Assembly (NCBI RefSeq): GCF_030406325.1
Contig: NZ_JAUEQY010000018.1
Span: forward strand, 124,001 to 188,000
Direction of reading: 5' to 3'
Source: Actinomadura sp. DC4
GTDB lineage: Bacteria > Actinomycetota > Actinomycetes > Streptosporangiales > Streptosporangiaceae
Length of the DNA: 64,000 nucleotides
The position numbers and the translations under genes were made by a program. How positions within the stretch are numbered: position 1 is the first letter of the stretch; every line of letters begins with the position of its first letter. The notes under the pieces were generated by a model, which ran no database searches, was not told where the DNA came from, and worked only from the letters and a program-made list of their open reading frames with translations. Shown piece after piece: positions 9,701-17,171 of the stretch.

Positions 9701-10725
9701 CCTCCACCGACACCGAACACCTCATCGCCGGCATCTGGAGCGACATCCTCGGCACCACCGAACCCGGCGTCCACGACGACTTCTTCGACCTCGGCGGCCA
9801 CTCGCTCCTCGCCATCAAGGTCACCTCCCGCCTGCGCCGCGCCGGCCGCCGGACGACGCTCCAGCAGGTCATGGCCCACCCCACCATCCACGAACTGGCG
9901 AAGGCGGTCAGCGGCGCCGCCCGGGAGCAGACCGGGCTGATCTCGGAGGTACGGCGGGCGGTGGTCACGGAACTCCCGAACCTGTTCTGCATCCACCCCG
10001 GAGGCGGCCAGGTCTACTCCTACCGGACGCTGGCCGACGAACTGAAGCGGACGTTCCGCGTCCTCGGCGTCCAGGCCACCGGTCTCGCCGACGGCGAGAC
10101 CCCGCTCGAAGACGTCCGCGCCATGGCCGAGCGCTACTGGAAGGAGATCGCGAACGTGCAGCCCGAGGGCCCGTACCGCCTCCTCGGCTGGTCGACCGGC
10201 GCAGTGATCCTGCACGAGATGGCCCTCATGCACCCCGAGGAGGTCAGGTCCGCGTTTCTGCTCGAACCCGCCGTTACGGGCACATTCCGCAAAGAAAGGT
10301 TCGACGGGCTGGCGGCGATCTTCGGACAGGCCGAAATGCTGTGGCGGCGCGGACAGGACGAGACCGGGCCCGCGCGGGAAAGGACGGAACGGGAACTCAA
10401 GCTCCTGGCCGGCCCGATGAACATCGGCGAGGACGCGGTCGATCTCGCCGAATGGCTGCCGTACAACGTCCTGCGCGCGGAGGCCCGCGCGCTGGCCGAT
10501 TATCGCGCCACCCCGTCCCATGCTCGGGCCACGCTCGTCGTGAGCGACGAGATCCGGCGGGCGGGGCAGGAACTGATGCCGGCGGGTGACCGCGAGCGCT
10601 ACGTCGCCCACTGGGCGGGGCTCTACCCGGGCGGGCTGCGCGTCATCGACCTCCCCGGAGGCCATCACGACATGATCGAGACCAAAGAGGCCGTCGCGGC
10701 GGTGACCGCGGCTCTCACCGGCTGA
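6787..10725 (+). CDS. Terminal non-ribosomal peptide synthetase: C-A-T-TE
   Basis: A 1312-residue protein that adds the last residue and releases the peptide. The N-terminal C domain (about residues 8-435, HHILLDG) opens with VEDVYGLSPMQSGMLFHS, an acceptor-type start that suits the E-domain docking tail of the previous protein, so it should condense a D-configured donor. The A domain (about 439-975) has pocket residues D-L-T-K-V-G-E-V-A-K, the same as A1 upstream and Asn/Asp-like. The carrier is near 997 (LGGHSLL). The thioesterase is about 1058-1312, with the nucleophile elbow GWSTG near 1134 and a histidine near GGHHDM at the end. The ATG overlaps the upstream stop (ATGA). A strong hairpin follows, so this is the end of the NRPS transcript. 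Macrocyclization or hydrolysis cannot be told from sequence alone. Confidence 0.95.
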   Translation: MSTPNVEDVYGLSPMQSGMLFHSLRDGEGTNPYQVQMVEKITGPFDDEPFLDAWQRVVDRHSILRSAFVWEDVSTPVQVVQRRAELPREALDWRGAGPAEQDARLERLAAEDREQGFDLSRPPLLRVRVIRTADECRVILWSFHHILLDGWSIQLIKNELFAIYRAAVEGREPVLPPAIPYVRYATWLHEQPSSQAREFWRGYLKGMTEPPELTTARSGTGTGMRDHETSYGAELSQAVRRFAREQRITVNTVVQGVWSALLARYTGHDDVLFGATTAGRSAALAGIESMVGLFINTLPVRVRVDGGATVADWLRDLQTQQIDLRQWEYSHLVDVQECSDVPRGRALFQSILVFENYPDLHGSDSLPEGVDVRPVNCVEHTGYPLTVVVSADDVLDVKFAYDRALFDAETIDRLARHFQTLLEGFVAAPRTRLSDVGMLTEAERERILLDWNDTDGPFPEGRTMHGLVAEQAAATPDDPAVICGDRVLTHKELNVRSNRLAHFLRGRGVGPDVLVAVFLDRSPELIVALLAIQKAGGAFVPLDPEYPVERLAYMLEDTAAPLVITQTALAGLLPGGTDRFLIDEQWPAVEECPATDPEPLAGSRDLAYVIYTSGSTGKPKGVMIEHEGAVNYLHWCDQAYPPVGDVGTLLYSPVAFDLTITALFLPLMQGMPVVVPVPQPGESAFAAAVEHLLSGTSVSFLKMTPSHAELLVTSAETTGTSLNVNTMVLGGEELTAELARRILAVCEDTVIYNEYGATECSVANVMSATREVDVTASGGVSVGSPITNTTAYVVDAGGEPVPVGVAGECLLGGICVARGYLNRPELTEERFIWSDLGKGPQRLYRTGDLCRWLPNGELEFIGRIDTQVKLRGYRIELGEIEATLIDHPDVATAAVIVREDTPGVQRLTAYVVPGATEPAAEDLKARLARTLPSYMVPAAYVTLPALPLTPNGKTDRDALPAPATAARETTPPSTDTEHLIAGIWSDILGTTEPGVHDDFFDLGGHSLLAIKVTSRLRRAGRRTTLQQVMAHPTIHELAKAVSGAAREQTGLISEVRRAVVTELPNLFCIHPGGGQVYSYRTLADELKRTFRVLGVQATGLADGETPLEDVRAMAERYWKEIANVQPEGPYRLLGWSTGAVILHEMALMHPEEVRSAFLLEPAVTGTFRKERFDGLAAIFGQAEMLWRRGQDETGPARERTERELKLLAGPMNIGEDAVDLAEWLPYNVLRAEARALADYRATPSHARATLVVSDEIRRAGQELMPAGDRERYVAHWAGLYPGGLRVIDLPGGHHDMIETKEAVAAVTAALTG
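8098..9840 (+). repeat. Long direct repeat, copy 2 (A plus carrier of terminal module)
   Basis: Second copy of 1448-3190. It starts at the ATGCTGACCGAGGCCGAG junction just after the C domain and ends in the carrier at CTGCGCCGC. The edges fall at C/A and carrier/TE boundaries, as expected for module-level duplication or conversion. Confidence 0.85.
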
Positions 10726-10739
10726 CGGCGGCATCCCCG

Positions 10740-10781
10740 ACGGAATCTCGGTCCACAGGTGCGGGTGGACCGAGATTCCGT
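10740..10781 (+). terminator. Intrinsic-type hairpin after the terminal NRPS
   Basis: A perfect inverted repeat with 17-bp arms (10740-10756 and 10765-10781) around an 8-nt loop, 14 bp after the NRPS stop. No U-tract follows, as is common in high-GC actinomycetes. It separates the NRPS genes from the supply operon, so the latter probably has its own promoter within 10782-10939. Confidence 0.8.
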
Positions 10782-10939
10782 CATGTAGCCGACCGGGTCA
10801 TTAACGCGCCGCCGAAGGGCAGATATGCCCACGCGCGTGTGGACATAAAAAGCCAGTAATGGCCGGACGAAAATCACGCCACAATGAATGCATCGGAAAC
10901 CTCCGGTCCGGCGTTGATAATTCGTCTGAAGAAAGGCCA

Positions 10940-11407
10940 GTGACTGGGATGTCACCACGCTGCATCACCGAGAAGCGAACAAAGCCATTTGCGGTGCTCG
11001 GCAGCACTCCATCGGACTCACATACCTGGAATCTGCTGTTCGTTCAGCTGCTGATGGAAGAGAACGGCTGGTCGGTCACCAACCTCGGCGCCTGTGTGCC
11101 CGTCGCGATGCTCCTGGACGAGTCACTGCGCCGCGTACCCGACATGATCGTGATCAGCACGGTGAACGGTCACGGCGTCCAGGACGCCCGGCAGGTGATC
11201 GAGGCCGTGCGCGCCGAGCCCTCCCTGGCCCGGGTGCCGGTCTTCCTGGGCGGCAAGATCTGCGTCGCCGAGGACCACGAACGCGACGCCGTCGACGAAC
11301 TGGTCGCCGCCGGCTACGACGGCGTGCTGGTCGGCGGCACCGCCGTGCCCGAGTTCCGCTCCCGGCTCGCCCAGGTGGCCGCGGGGCACGCGGGGCGGCG
11401 GCCGTGA
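10940..11407 (+). CDS. Glutamate mutase (methylaspartate mutase) small, cobalamin-binding subunit
   Basis: About 155 residues in the family of the small B12-binding subunit of glutamate mutase. That enzyme converts L-glutamate to L-threo-3-methylaspartate with the large subunit encoded next. Near the N-terminus the sequence GSTPSDSHTWNLLF sits at the cobalamin loop. The Asp and His of the canonical DxHxxG motif are present, while its Gly is Asn. Later GGKI and VGGT segments fit the Rossmann-like fold. GTG 10940 lies close behind GAAAGG; ATG 10949 is an alternative nine bases further in. The stop overlaps the next gene by 4 bp. It is the first gene of a tightly coupled amino-acid supply operon. 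I saw no cobalamin riboswitch upstream. Confidence 0.85.
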   Translation: MTGMSPRCITEKRTKPFAVLGSTPSDSHTWNLLFVQLLMEENGWSVTNLGACVPVAMLLDESLRRVPDMIVISTVNGHGVQDARQVIEAVRAEPSLARVPVFLGGKICVAEDHERDAVDELVAAGYDGVLVGGTAVPEFRSRLAQVAAGHAGRRP

Positions 11408-12669
11408 CGCCGGCGACCCCGGGCTCGTTCCACGCCTTCATGGAGCGTGCCCGCGCGACGGGAACGCTGGTGGTCCAGCCGCGCATGGGGTTCGGCACCG
11501 CCGAGCGGATGCGCGCCGGGCTGATCGCGACGAAGAACGCGGACGCCACCACCGTCGGCACCGTGACGCTCGACAGCTACACCCGCGTCGCCGACTTCGC
11601 CGCGGCCGAACGGGCGCTGCGCGAGGGCAACGCACTCAACGGCTTTCCCATCGTGACGCACGGCCCCGAGGTCACCCGCCGCATGCTCGACGGCGTCCGC
11701 GACGGCGGTTTCCCGGTGCAGGTCCGCCACGGTTCCGCCGTGCCCGGCCCGATCTTCGACGCCCTGACGGCGGCCGGCATGGACGCCACCGAGGGCGGCC
11801 CGATCTCCTACTGCCTGCCCTACAGCAGGACCCCTGTCAACCGGTCCGTCCACGCCTGGCGGGAGGCCTCCCGGCGCTTCGCCGCCCTGGCCGAGACCGG
11901 CGCCGTACCCCACGTCGAAAGCTTCGGCGGCTGCATGCTCGGGCAGCTCTGCCCGCCCTCCCTGCTGGTCGCGATCACCGTCCTGGAAGGCATGTTCTTC
12001 GCCCAGCAGGGAATTCCGAGCATCTCCCTGAGCTACGCCCAGCAGACGCACCCCGGCCAGGACGAGGAGGCCGTACGGGCGCTGCACGACATCGCGGCGG
12101 ACCTGCTGCCCTCGGTCTCCTGGCACGTGGTGATCTACACCTACATGGGCCTGTACCCGGCCACCCGTCCCGGAGCGCTGGACCTCCTGACGGCCTCGGC
12201 GCGGCTGGCCAGGCGCACCGGATCGGCCCGCCTGATCGTCAAGACCGCCGCGGAGTCCAGCCAGATCCCGTCCATCGCCGACAACGTGACGGCCCTGGAG
12301 GCCGCCGCACGCGCCGCGCGTGAGGCCGGGCGCACCACCGCCGTGCCCGAGACGACCGGCATCGAGGCGGAGGCCCGCTCGATCATCGAGGGCGTCCTCG
12401 GCCTGCACGACGACCTCGGCCGGGCGCTCACCTCCGCCTTCGCCCTGGGATACCTGGACGTCCCTTACTGCCTGCACCCGGACAACGCGGGCCGCACCCG
12501 CAGCTACATCGCCGACGACGGCCGCCTGGAGTGGGCGGCCACCGGCGGACTCCCGATCACGACCGCGGGCACCCGGCCGAAGACCGCCGGGCTGACCTCC
12601 GCCGAGCTCCTGCACGCCCTGTCCTACGTACGAGACCGCTATGACGCCGGCGCCCTCGCCCACCGGTAA
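11404..12669 (+). CDS. Glutamate mutase (methylaspartate mutase) large, epsilon-type subunit
   Basis: 421 residues, close to the length of the TIM-barrel subunit of glutamate mutase. Recognisable family segments are VQPRMGFG near the N-terminus, LPYSRTPVNRSVHAW in the middle and SFGGCMLGQLCPPSLL around residue 180. With the small subunit just upstream (GTGA overlap) it forms an adenosylcobalamin radical enzyme making 3-methylaspartate from glutamate. Such pairs occur in lipopeptide clusters (friulimicin type) and vicenistatin-type clusters. Here the product is the best candidate substrate for the following amide synthetase and for the Asn/Asp-type A domains. Starting at GTG 11404 gives clean translational coupling. 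Confidence 0.92.
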   Translation: MTPATPGSFHAFMERARATGTLVVQPRMGFGTAERMRAGLIATKNADATTVGTVTLDSYTRVADFAAAERALREGNALNGFPIVTHGPEVTRRMLDGVRDGGFPVQVRHGSAVPGPIFDALTAAGMDATEGGPISYCLPYSRTPVNRSVHAWREASRRFAALAETGAVPHVESFGGCMLGQLCPPSLLVAITVLEGMFFAQQGIPSISLSYAQQTHPGQDEEAVRALHDIAADLLPSVSWHVVIYTYMGLYPATRPGALDLLTASARLARRTGSARLIVKTAAESSQIPSIADNVTALEAAARAAREAGRTTAVPETTGIEAEARSIIEGVLGLHDDLGRALTSAFALGYLDVPYCLHPDNAGRTRSYIADDGRLEWAATGGLPITTAGTRPKTAGLTSAELLHALSYVRDRYDAGALAHR

Positions 12670-12691
12670 GGCCGGCAAGAAAGGTGCAGAG

Positions 12692-13714
12692 ATGACGACA
12701 CAGCAGGACCTCCCCATGACCGCACCGGCGGCGCGCCTCATGCCGCTCGACCAGCCCCCCGGCCCGCGCGAGCACCTGACCTCGCCGGTGACCCAGGCCG
12801 TGATGAAGATCCAGCAGGCGCTGGTGGCCGGAGCCCGTGAGTACCTGTCCTCCGAGGGCGCCGTCGAGCTCTTCCAGCCGCTCATCGGCCCGGTGACCGA
12901 TCCGGGGGCCCGCGGGGCCAAACAGGTGGACGTGGACTACTACGGCCACCGCTACAAGATGATGGCCAGCGCCATCCTCTACAAGCAGGCCTCGCTCGTG
13001 GCGTTCGACAAGGTGTTCTTCATCGCGCCGAACGTGCGCCTGGAGCCGCTGGAGACCAGCTCCACCCATCGGCACCTGACGGAGTTCCACCAGATCGACG
13101 TCGAGTTCGCCGGCGCCTCGCGCGACGACGCCATCGCCGTGGCCGAGCGGCTGGTGCGCCAGGCCGTACGGAAGGTCCTGACCACCCAGGCCGACGCGCT
13201 GCGGGTGGTCGGCCGCGACACCGCGAAGCTGGCGGCGCTCGTCGAGCGGCCGTTCGAGGTGCTGACCCACGGCGAGGTCCTCGACCGGCTCGGATACCCG
13301 CACGACGAGGGCACCGAGATCGGCTGGGAGGCCGAGGAGTTCATCTCCGGCGGCGCCCCCGCGCCGTTCTTCATCGTCGACTACCCCAAGGGCTCGCGCG
13401 GCTTCTACGACAAGGAGGACCCGTCCCGGCCCTCGACGCTGATGAGCTTCGACCTGATCGCGCCGGAGTACTGCGGGGAGATCTGCAGCGGCAGCGAGCG
13501 CGAGTCCGACTACGTCAAGATCGTCACCCGTATGCGCGAGACCGGCGAGAACCCGGCGAAGTACAGCTGGTACCTCGACATCGTGCGGCAGGGCATCCCG
13601 GGCAGCGCCGGCTTCGGCATCGGCCTGGAGCGGCTGACCCGCTGGGTGGCCGGGCTGGACTCGGTCTGGCAGGCGAGCGCCTACCCGAAGCTTCCGGGGG
13701 TGGTCTCGCCGTGA
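12692..13714 (+). CDS. Asparaginyl-tRNA-synthetase-like amide synthetase (AsnA/AS-AR type)
   Basis: 340 residues of class II aminoacyl-tRNA synthetase core without an anticodon-binding domain. Motif 2 is visible near residues 114-135 (VRLE...THRHLTEFHQIDVEF) and motif 3 near 308 (GFGIGLERLTRW), both of the AspRS/AsnRS kind. Stand-alone cores of this sort act as asparagine synthetases in archaea, activating Asp as adenylate and using ammonia. Between glutamate mutase and an ammonia/glutamate enzyme, and with Asn-like A domains in the NRPS, the inferred role is conversion of 3-methylaspartate to 3-methylasparagine. Plain Asn formation or another acyl-adenylate reaction cannot be excluded. AAAGG precedes ATG 12692, and the stop overlaps the next gene. 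Confidence 0.8.
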   Translation: MTTQQDLPMTAPAARLMPLDQPPGPREHLTSPVTQAVMKIQQALVAGAREYLSSEGAVELFQPLIGPVTDPGARGAKQVDVDYYGHRYKMMASAILYKQASLVAFDKVFFIAPNVRLEPLETSSTHRHLTEFHQIDVEFAGASRDDAIAVAERLVRQAVRKVLTTQADALRVVGRDTAKLAALVERPFEVLTHGEVLDRLGYPHDEGTEIGWEAEEFISGGAPAPFFIVDYPKGSRGFYDKEDPSRPSTLMSFDLIAPEYCGEICSGSERESDYVKIVTRMRETGENPAKYSWYLDIVRQGIPGSAGFGIGLERLTRWVAGLDSVWQASAYPKLPGVVSP

Positions 13715-15009
13715 GCACCCTGCGAGCTCCGGGCTTCCCGGAGCAGGACGTACGCCGGCGGGCGCGCGAGGGCGGCGCGGCGGTGTTCCCGGCCGTGGAC
13801 GAGTACGGCGCGTCGGTCTTCGGCGCGGACGCCACCGCGCCCGGCGACGGCATCGACGCCTACCGTCTCGTACCTCCCGTGTTCATGCCCCGGCGGCTGG
13901 AGAAGCTGATCGACCTGGGCCGGGAGCCGCTGTACGCCGATGTGTCCCTGCGGAGTTCGTTCGGCGGGTTCGACGCGCCGCTGCCGCTCTACCTCAGCGC
14001 CCTGGGGTCGACGCGCGTGGCCGCCGCCGGCTCCGCCCTCGCCCGGCAGGCCGGCCGGCTCGGCCTGCCGATGGTGATCGGCGAGAACGTCGCCCCGGTG
14101 CGCGGGTTCCGCTCCGGCGGGGAGCACCACGCCCTGCTCGCGCGGATCGGCGCCTACACCGAGACGGTGCCGGACGGCACCGGGGGAGTGGTCGTCCAGC
14201 AGAGCACCGAGGACGCCAATGCCGAGGTCTGGAACAACGTCTACACCGACCCCTCGGTGCTGGGCCTCATGGACACCGGGCGCCTGGCCTTCGAGCTGAA
14301 GGTCGGCCAGGGCGCCAAACCGGGGCTGGGCGGGCTGACCATGGTGGACGAGGAGACGTCCCGGCGTCTCGACGGCCAGTACGCCATGGAACGGCTCCTG
14401 CCCGGCGGCCCGGTGCTGCGCTGCAGCAGCCCGGGCACGTTCACGGCCGAGATCCTGCGCCAGCAGGTCCACCTGATGCGCAACAACTACCCGCGGGCCC
14501 GCTGCTGGGTGAAACTGCCGCCCGGCCGCGACGTCGCCGAGGCCGCGGCCGTGGCGTGGCGCGCGGGCGCCGACGCCGTCACGGTCGACGGCGCCGAAGG
14601 GGGCACGGGCTGGGCGCCGAGCGCCTTCCTCGGCCAGGTGGGGCTGCCGCTGCGCGAGTGCCTGCGGCGGATCGGCACCCCCCAGGGCGCCCTGCTCGCC
14701 AGCGGCCGGGTGCACGACGGCGTACGGGCGCTCAAGGTGCTGGCGCTGGGCGCCAGCGCGGCCGGCCTCGGCCGGGCCGCCCTGGTCGCCGTCGACGAGG
14801 ACGCCGAGAACGGGCTGGTACGGCTCGTGGAGTCCATCGCCCTGGAGATGCGGTTCCTGGTCAGCGCCCTCGGCAAGTACACCGTCGGCGAGGCGGGCCC
14901 GGAGGACCTCTGGGACCCGTACGAGTCCGGCCCCGCGGTAACCGATCACGCCCCCAGCGGGGCCGGCGGGTCCGCGATCCGCCATGGCGAGCGAGAGGTC
15001 TACGCGTGA
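13711..15009 (+). CDS. FMN-dependent glutamate-synthase-domain protein
   Basis: 432 residues resembling the FMN/2-oxoglutarate domain of glutamate synthase. The stretch VDGAEGGTGWAPSAFLGQVG near residues 290-310 matches the family GxxGGTGxxP loop, and WVKLPPGRDV precedes it as in FMN-binding barrels. It lacks the glutaminase domain of full GltB. In this operon it would fit a role in making or recycling glutamate from 2-oxoglutarate, because three neighbours use glutamate or release 2-oxoglutarate (glutamate mutase, SbnA, SbnB). That role is inference; another FMN oxidoreductase activity on a dedicated intermediate is possible. It starts at GTG 13711 and is coupled to both neighbours by 4-bp overlaps. 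Confidence 0.75.
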   Translation: MSTLRAPGFPEQDVRRRAREGGAAVFPAVDEYGASVFGADATAPGDGIDAYRLVPPVFMPRRLEKLIDLGREPLYADVSLRSSFGGFDAPLPLYLSALGSTRVAAAGSALARQAGRLGLPMVIGENVAPVRGFRSGGEHHALLARIGAYTETVPDGTGGVVVQQSTEDANAEVWNNVYTDPSVLGLMDTGRLAFELKVGQGAKPGLGGLTMVDEETSRRLDGQYAMERLLPGGPVLRCSSPGTFTAEILRQQVHLMRNNYPRARCWVKLPPGRDVAEAAAVAWRAGADAVTVDGAEGGTGWAPSAFLGQVGLPLRECLRRIGTPQGALLASGRVHDGVRALKVLALGASAAGLGRAALVAVDEDAENGLVRLVESIALEMRFLVSALGKYTVGEAGPEDLWDPYESGPAVTDHAPSGAGGSAIRHGEREVYA

Positions 15010-15995
15010 TATACGCCCATGCCCACGATGTCATCACCGATGACGTGTTCGTCGCCCTGCCCTATCTGTCGCGGCGGGCCGACGTCTACCTGAAGATCGA
15101 AGGATTCAACCCGGCCGGCTCCATCAAGCTCAAGACCGCCCTCGGACTGGTCGAGGACGCCGAGCGCCGCGGCACCGTGTCCGTCGGCGTCCCGGTGATC
15201 GAGTCGTCGTCGGGCAACCTCGGCATCGCGCTGAGCTCCATCTGCGCGGCCAAGGGATACCCGTTCACGTGCGTGGTCGACCCGAACACCTCACAGCCGG
15301 CCATCGCCCACATGCGGGCGCTGGGCGCCGAGGTCGTCACCGTACGGAAGACCGACTCCAACGGCGGCTACCTGCACTCGCGCATCGCCTACATCCAGGA
15401 GCGTCTCCAGCGCCAGCCGGAGATGGTCTGGCTCAACCAGTACGCCAACCCCGCCAACGCGGCCGCGCACTACGACAGGACGGCCAAGAACCTGCTCGCC
15501 GGGCTGGGCCACATCGACCAGCTCTTCGTCGGCACCGGCTCGACGGGCACCTTCGTCGGCTGCGCGCGCTACCTGCGCGAACACTCGCCGCACACCCGGA
15601 TCATCGCGGTGGACTCGCTGGGGTCGGTGACGTTCGGCGCCGAGCCGGGCCGCCGCTGGATCCCCGGGCTCGGGGCCAGCCGCCGTCCCGAGCTGTGCCG
15701 GCCCGAACTGGCCCACGAGATCGTGCACGTCGCGGAGGAGGACGCGATCAGGGAGTGCCGCCGCGTGGCGCGCAACACCGGGCTGCTCGTCGGCGGCTCG
15801 ACCGGATCGGTGCTGGCGGCGGTCGCCGCACGTGAGGAGGGTTTCCGCGACCGCCCGCGCGTCGCCGTCATCTCACCCGACCTCGGCGACCGTTACCTGA
15901 AGACCGTGTACGACGACGAATGGGTGAACGACCGGTTCGGCGACGTCCTCGCCGGCGAGGCGCCCGACCTCGTGGGCGTACCGGCCGGCGGATGA
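15006..15995 (+). CDS. sbnA: SbnA-type N-(2-amino-2-carboxyethyl)-L-glutamate synthase
   Basis: 329 residues, PLP-dependent cysteine-synthase fold. KIEGFNPAGSIKLK carries the lysine near residue 40 that would hold PLP, SSSGNLG the substrate loop and GTGSTGTFVGC the phosphate-binding loop. It resembles SbnA, which joins O-phosphoserine and glutamate, more than ordinary cysteine synthase. That assignment rests mainly on an SbnB homologue in the same cluster (18887-19876). The pair makes L-2,3-diaminopropionate. GTG 15006 overlaps the upstream stop. Two hairpins follow its stop, so it ends the supply operon. Confidence 0.85.
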   Translation: MIYAHAHDVITDDVFVALPYLSRRADVYLKIEGFNPAGSIKLKTALGLVEDAERRGTVSVGVPVIESSSGNLGIALSSICAAKGYPFTCVVDPNTSQPAIAHMRALGAEVVTVRKTDSNGGYLHSRIAYIQERLQRQPEMVWLNQYANPANAAAHYDRTAKNLLAGLGHIDQLFVGTGSTGTFVGCARYLREHSPHTRIIAVDSLGSVTFGAEPGRRWIPGLGASRRPELCRPELAHEIVHVAEEDAIRECRRVARNTGLLVGGSTGSVLAAVAAREEGFRDRPRVAVISPDLGDRYLKTVYDDEWVNDRFGDVLAGEAPDLVGVPAGG

Positions 15996-16010
15996 ACCCG
16001 CGATGCGAAG

Positions 16011-16039
16011 GCCCGGCGCCGCGGACCGCGGCGCCGGGC
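16011..16039 (+). terminator. Hairpin terminator after sbnA
   Basis: Perfect 13-bp arms (GCCCGGCGCCGCG and its complement) around GAC, 16 bp after the sbnA stop. It lies between convergent genes. Confidence 0.75.
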
Positions 16040-16074
16040 CCGTACGTTCCCGGGCGGCAGGGGGCGCATGAGAA

Positions 16075-16101
16075 CCGGCCGGACGCGAGGCGTCCGGCCG
16101 G
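16075..16101 (-). terminator. Hairpin terminator for the minus-strand regulator
   Basis: Perfect 12-bp arms (CCGGCCGGACGC and its complement) with loop GAG, just past the stop of the regulator at 16116. Together with 16011-16039 it forms a double barrier between convergent transcripts. Confidence 0.7.
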
Positions 16102-16115
16102 AGAACGTCGTCGGT

Positions 16116-17171
16116 TCAGAGGATCTCCGCGGGGTCGATGAGCCTCTTGGCGATGGCCACCGCGCCGAGCTGGAAACGGCTGGTCGTGCCGAGACGCTCG
16201 GTCAGCCGGTCCGAGAGCCGGCGGATGGTGCGCAGGGAGACCTCCATCCGGCGGGCGGCCGAGGCGTCGGTGTGTCCCTGCGCCCACAGCTTCAGGATGT
16301 GCACCTCCCGCGGCGACAGCTTGTCGCCGCGGCGCGGCCGGCAGTCTCCCAGCGGCTCGGCCTCCGCCCACAGCTTCGAGAACAGCGTGACGAACGAGTG
16401 CACGACGGCCTCGGAGCTGACGACGAGCGCGCCGTCCATCCCGGTGAGGTTGCTGACGGAGACGACCGCGTAGCGCCGGTCGAAGACCCGCACCCGGGCG
16501 GGCAGGGTCGGCAGCGTACGGACGTCCGCGCCCGCCCCCATCTCCCACCGCAGGCACGCCATGGCGGGCCGGTCGTTGCGCACGCTGTCCAAGACGATCG
16601 ACCGCGACTCGATCCCGCGGGCCAGCACGTCCTCGTCGACGGTGCGGGCGTCGTCGAACGCCGGCGACTGGCCGGGCCGCAGCGACAGGTACTCCTCCTG
16701 GCACTCGGCGGCCAGCCGGGCCGTACGCGCCCGTACCTCGGGAGCCCCGACGATCCACTCGACCCCGGCGGGGTCCTGGGGCCGGCGCTGGCTGCAGGTC
16801 GCCAGCAGGCGCGCGGCCGTCAGCCGGCTGTCCTCCACCTGCTGCTGGTGCCGTGCCAGCTCGGCCTGCTGGCGGGCCAGCAGGGCGGCCAGGCCGGTCT
16901 CCGGCTCGACCGCGGTCCAGCCGTCGTCGCCCGCGCCGCAGGCGACCAGTTCCAGCCGGGCGAGGTGTTCGAGGGCGAACTGCACGGTCACCTCGCTGAG
17001 CGCCATGAGCTCGGCGAGCTTCTCCGTGCTGACGCCCGGATTCTCAAGAACGCTCTGGTAGACCGACTCGGCGGTCGCGTCGAGTTCGAGGTTCGGTCTT
17101 CCGTCGTAGGACCATGCGCTGAACGACTCGGGACCCATCGGGCGCGATAGCAACTCAGGCAACACGGACAT
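16116..17171 (-). CDS. TrmB/LuxR-type two-domain transcriptional regulator
   Basis: 351 residues. The N-terminal part (about 30-75) looks like a TrmB-like winged helix (ENPGVSTEKLAELMALSEVTVQFALEHLARL). The middle (about 130-270) is a PLD-like or ligand-sensing region seen in actinomycete regulators of this layout. The C-terminus (about 285-345) is a LuxR-type helix-turn-helix (LSPREVHILKLWAQG...RTIRRLSDRL). There is no receiver domain. It is transcribed with, and overlaps by 17 bp, the MFS gene upstream on the same strand, so it probably controls the surrounding peptide cluster or its export. AAAGG lies about 8 bases before ATG. Confidence 0.85.
   Translation of the reverse strand: MSVLPELLSRPMGPESFSAWSYDGRPNLELDATAESVYQSVLENPGVSTEKLAELMALSEVTVQFALEHLARLELVACGAGDDGWTAVEPETGLAALLARQQAELARHQQQVEDSRLTAARLLATCSQRRPQDPAGVEWIVGAPEVRARTARLAAECQEEYLSLRPGQSPAFDDARTVDEDVLARGIESRSIVLDSVRNDRPAMACLRWEMGAGADVRTLPTLPARVRVFDRRYAVVSVSNLTGMDGALVVSSEAVVHSFVTLFSKLWAEAEPLGDCRPRRGDKLSPREVHILKLWAQGHTDASAARRMEVSLRTIRRLSDRLTERLGTTSRFQLGAVAIAKRLIDPAEIL

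Noticed and set aside
10782-10939. Possible cobalamin riboswitch before the B12-dependent mutase genes
   Set aside because: I looked for a B12-box-like element and the expected helices. Only AAGCCAGTAATGGCC, a short hairpin, is present, and the segment is too short for the full fold.
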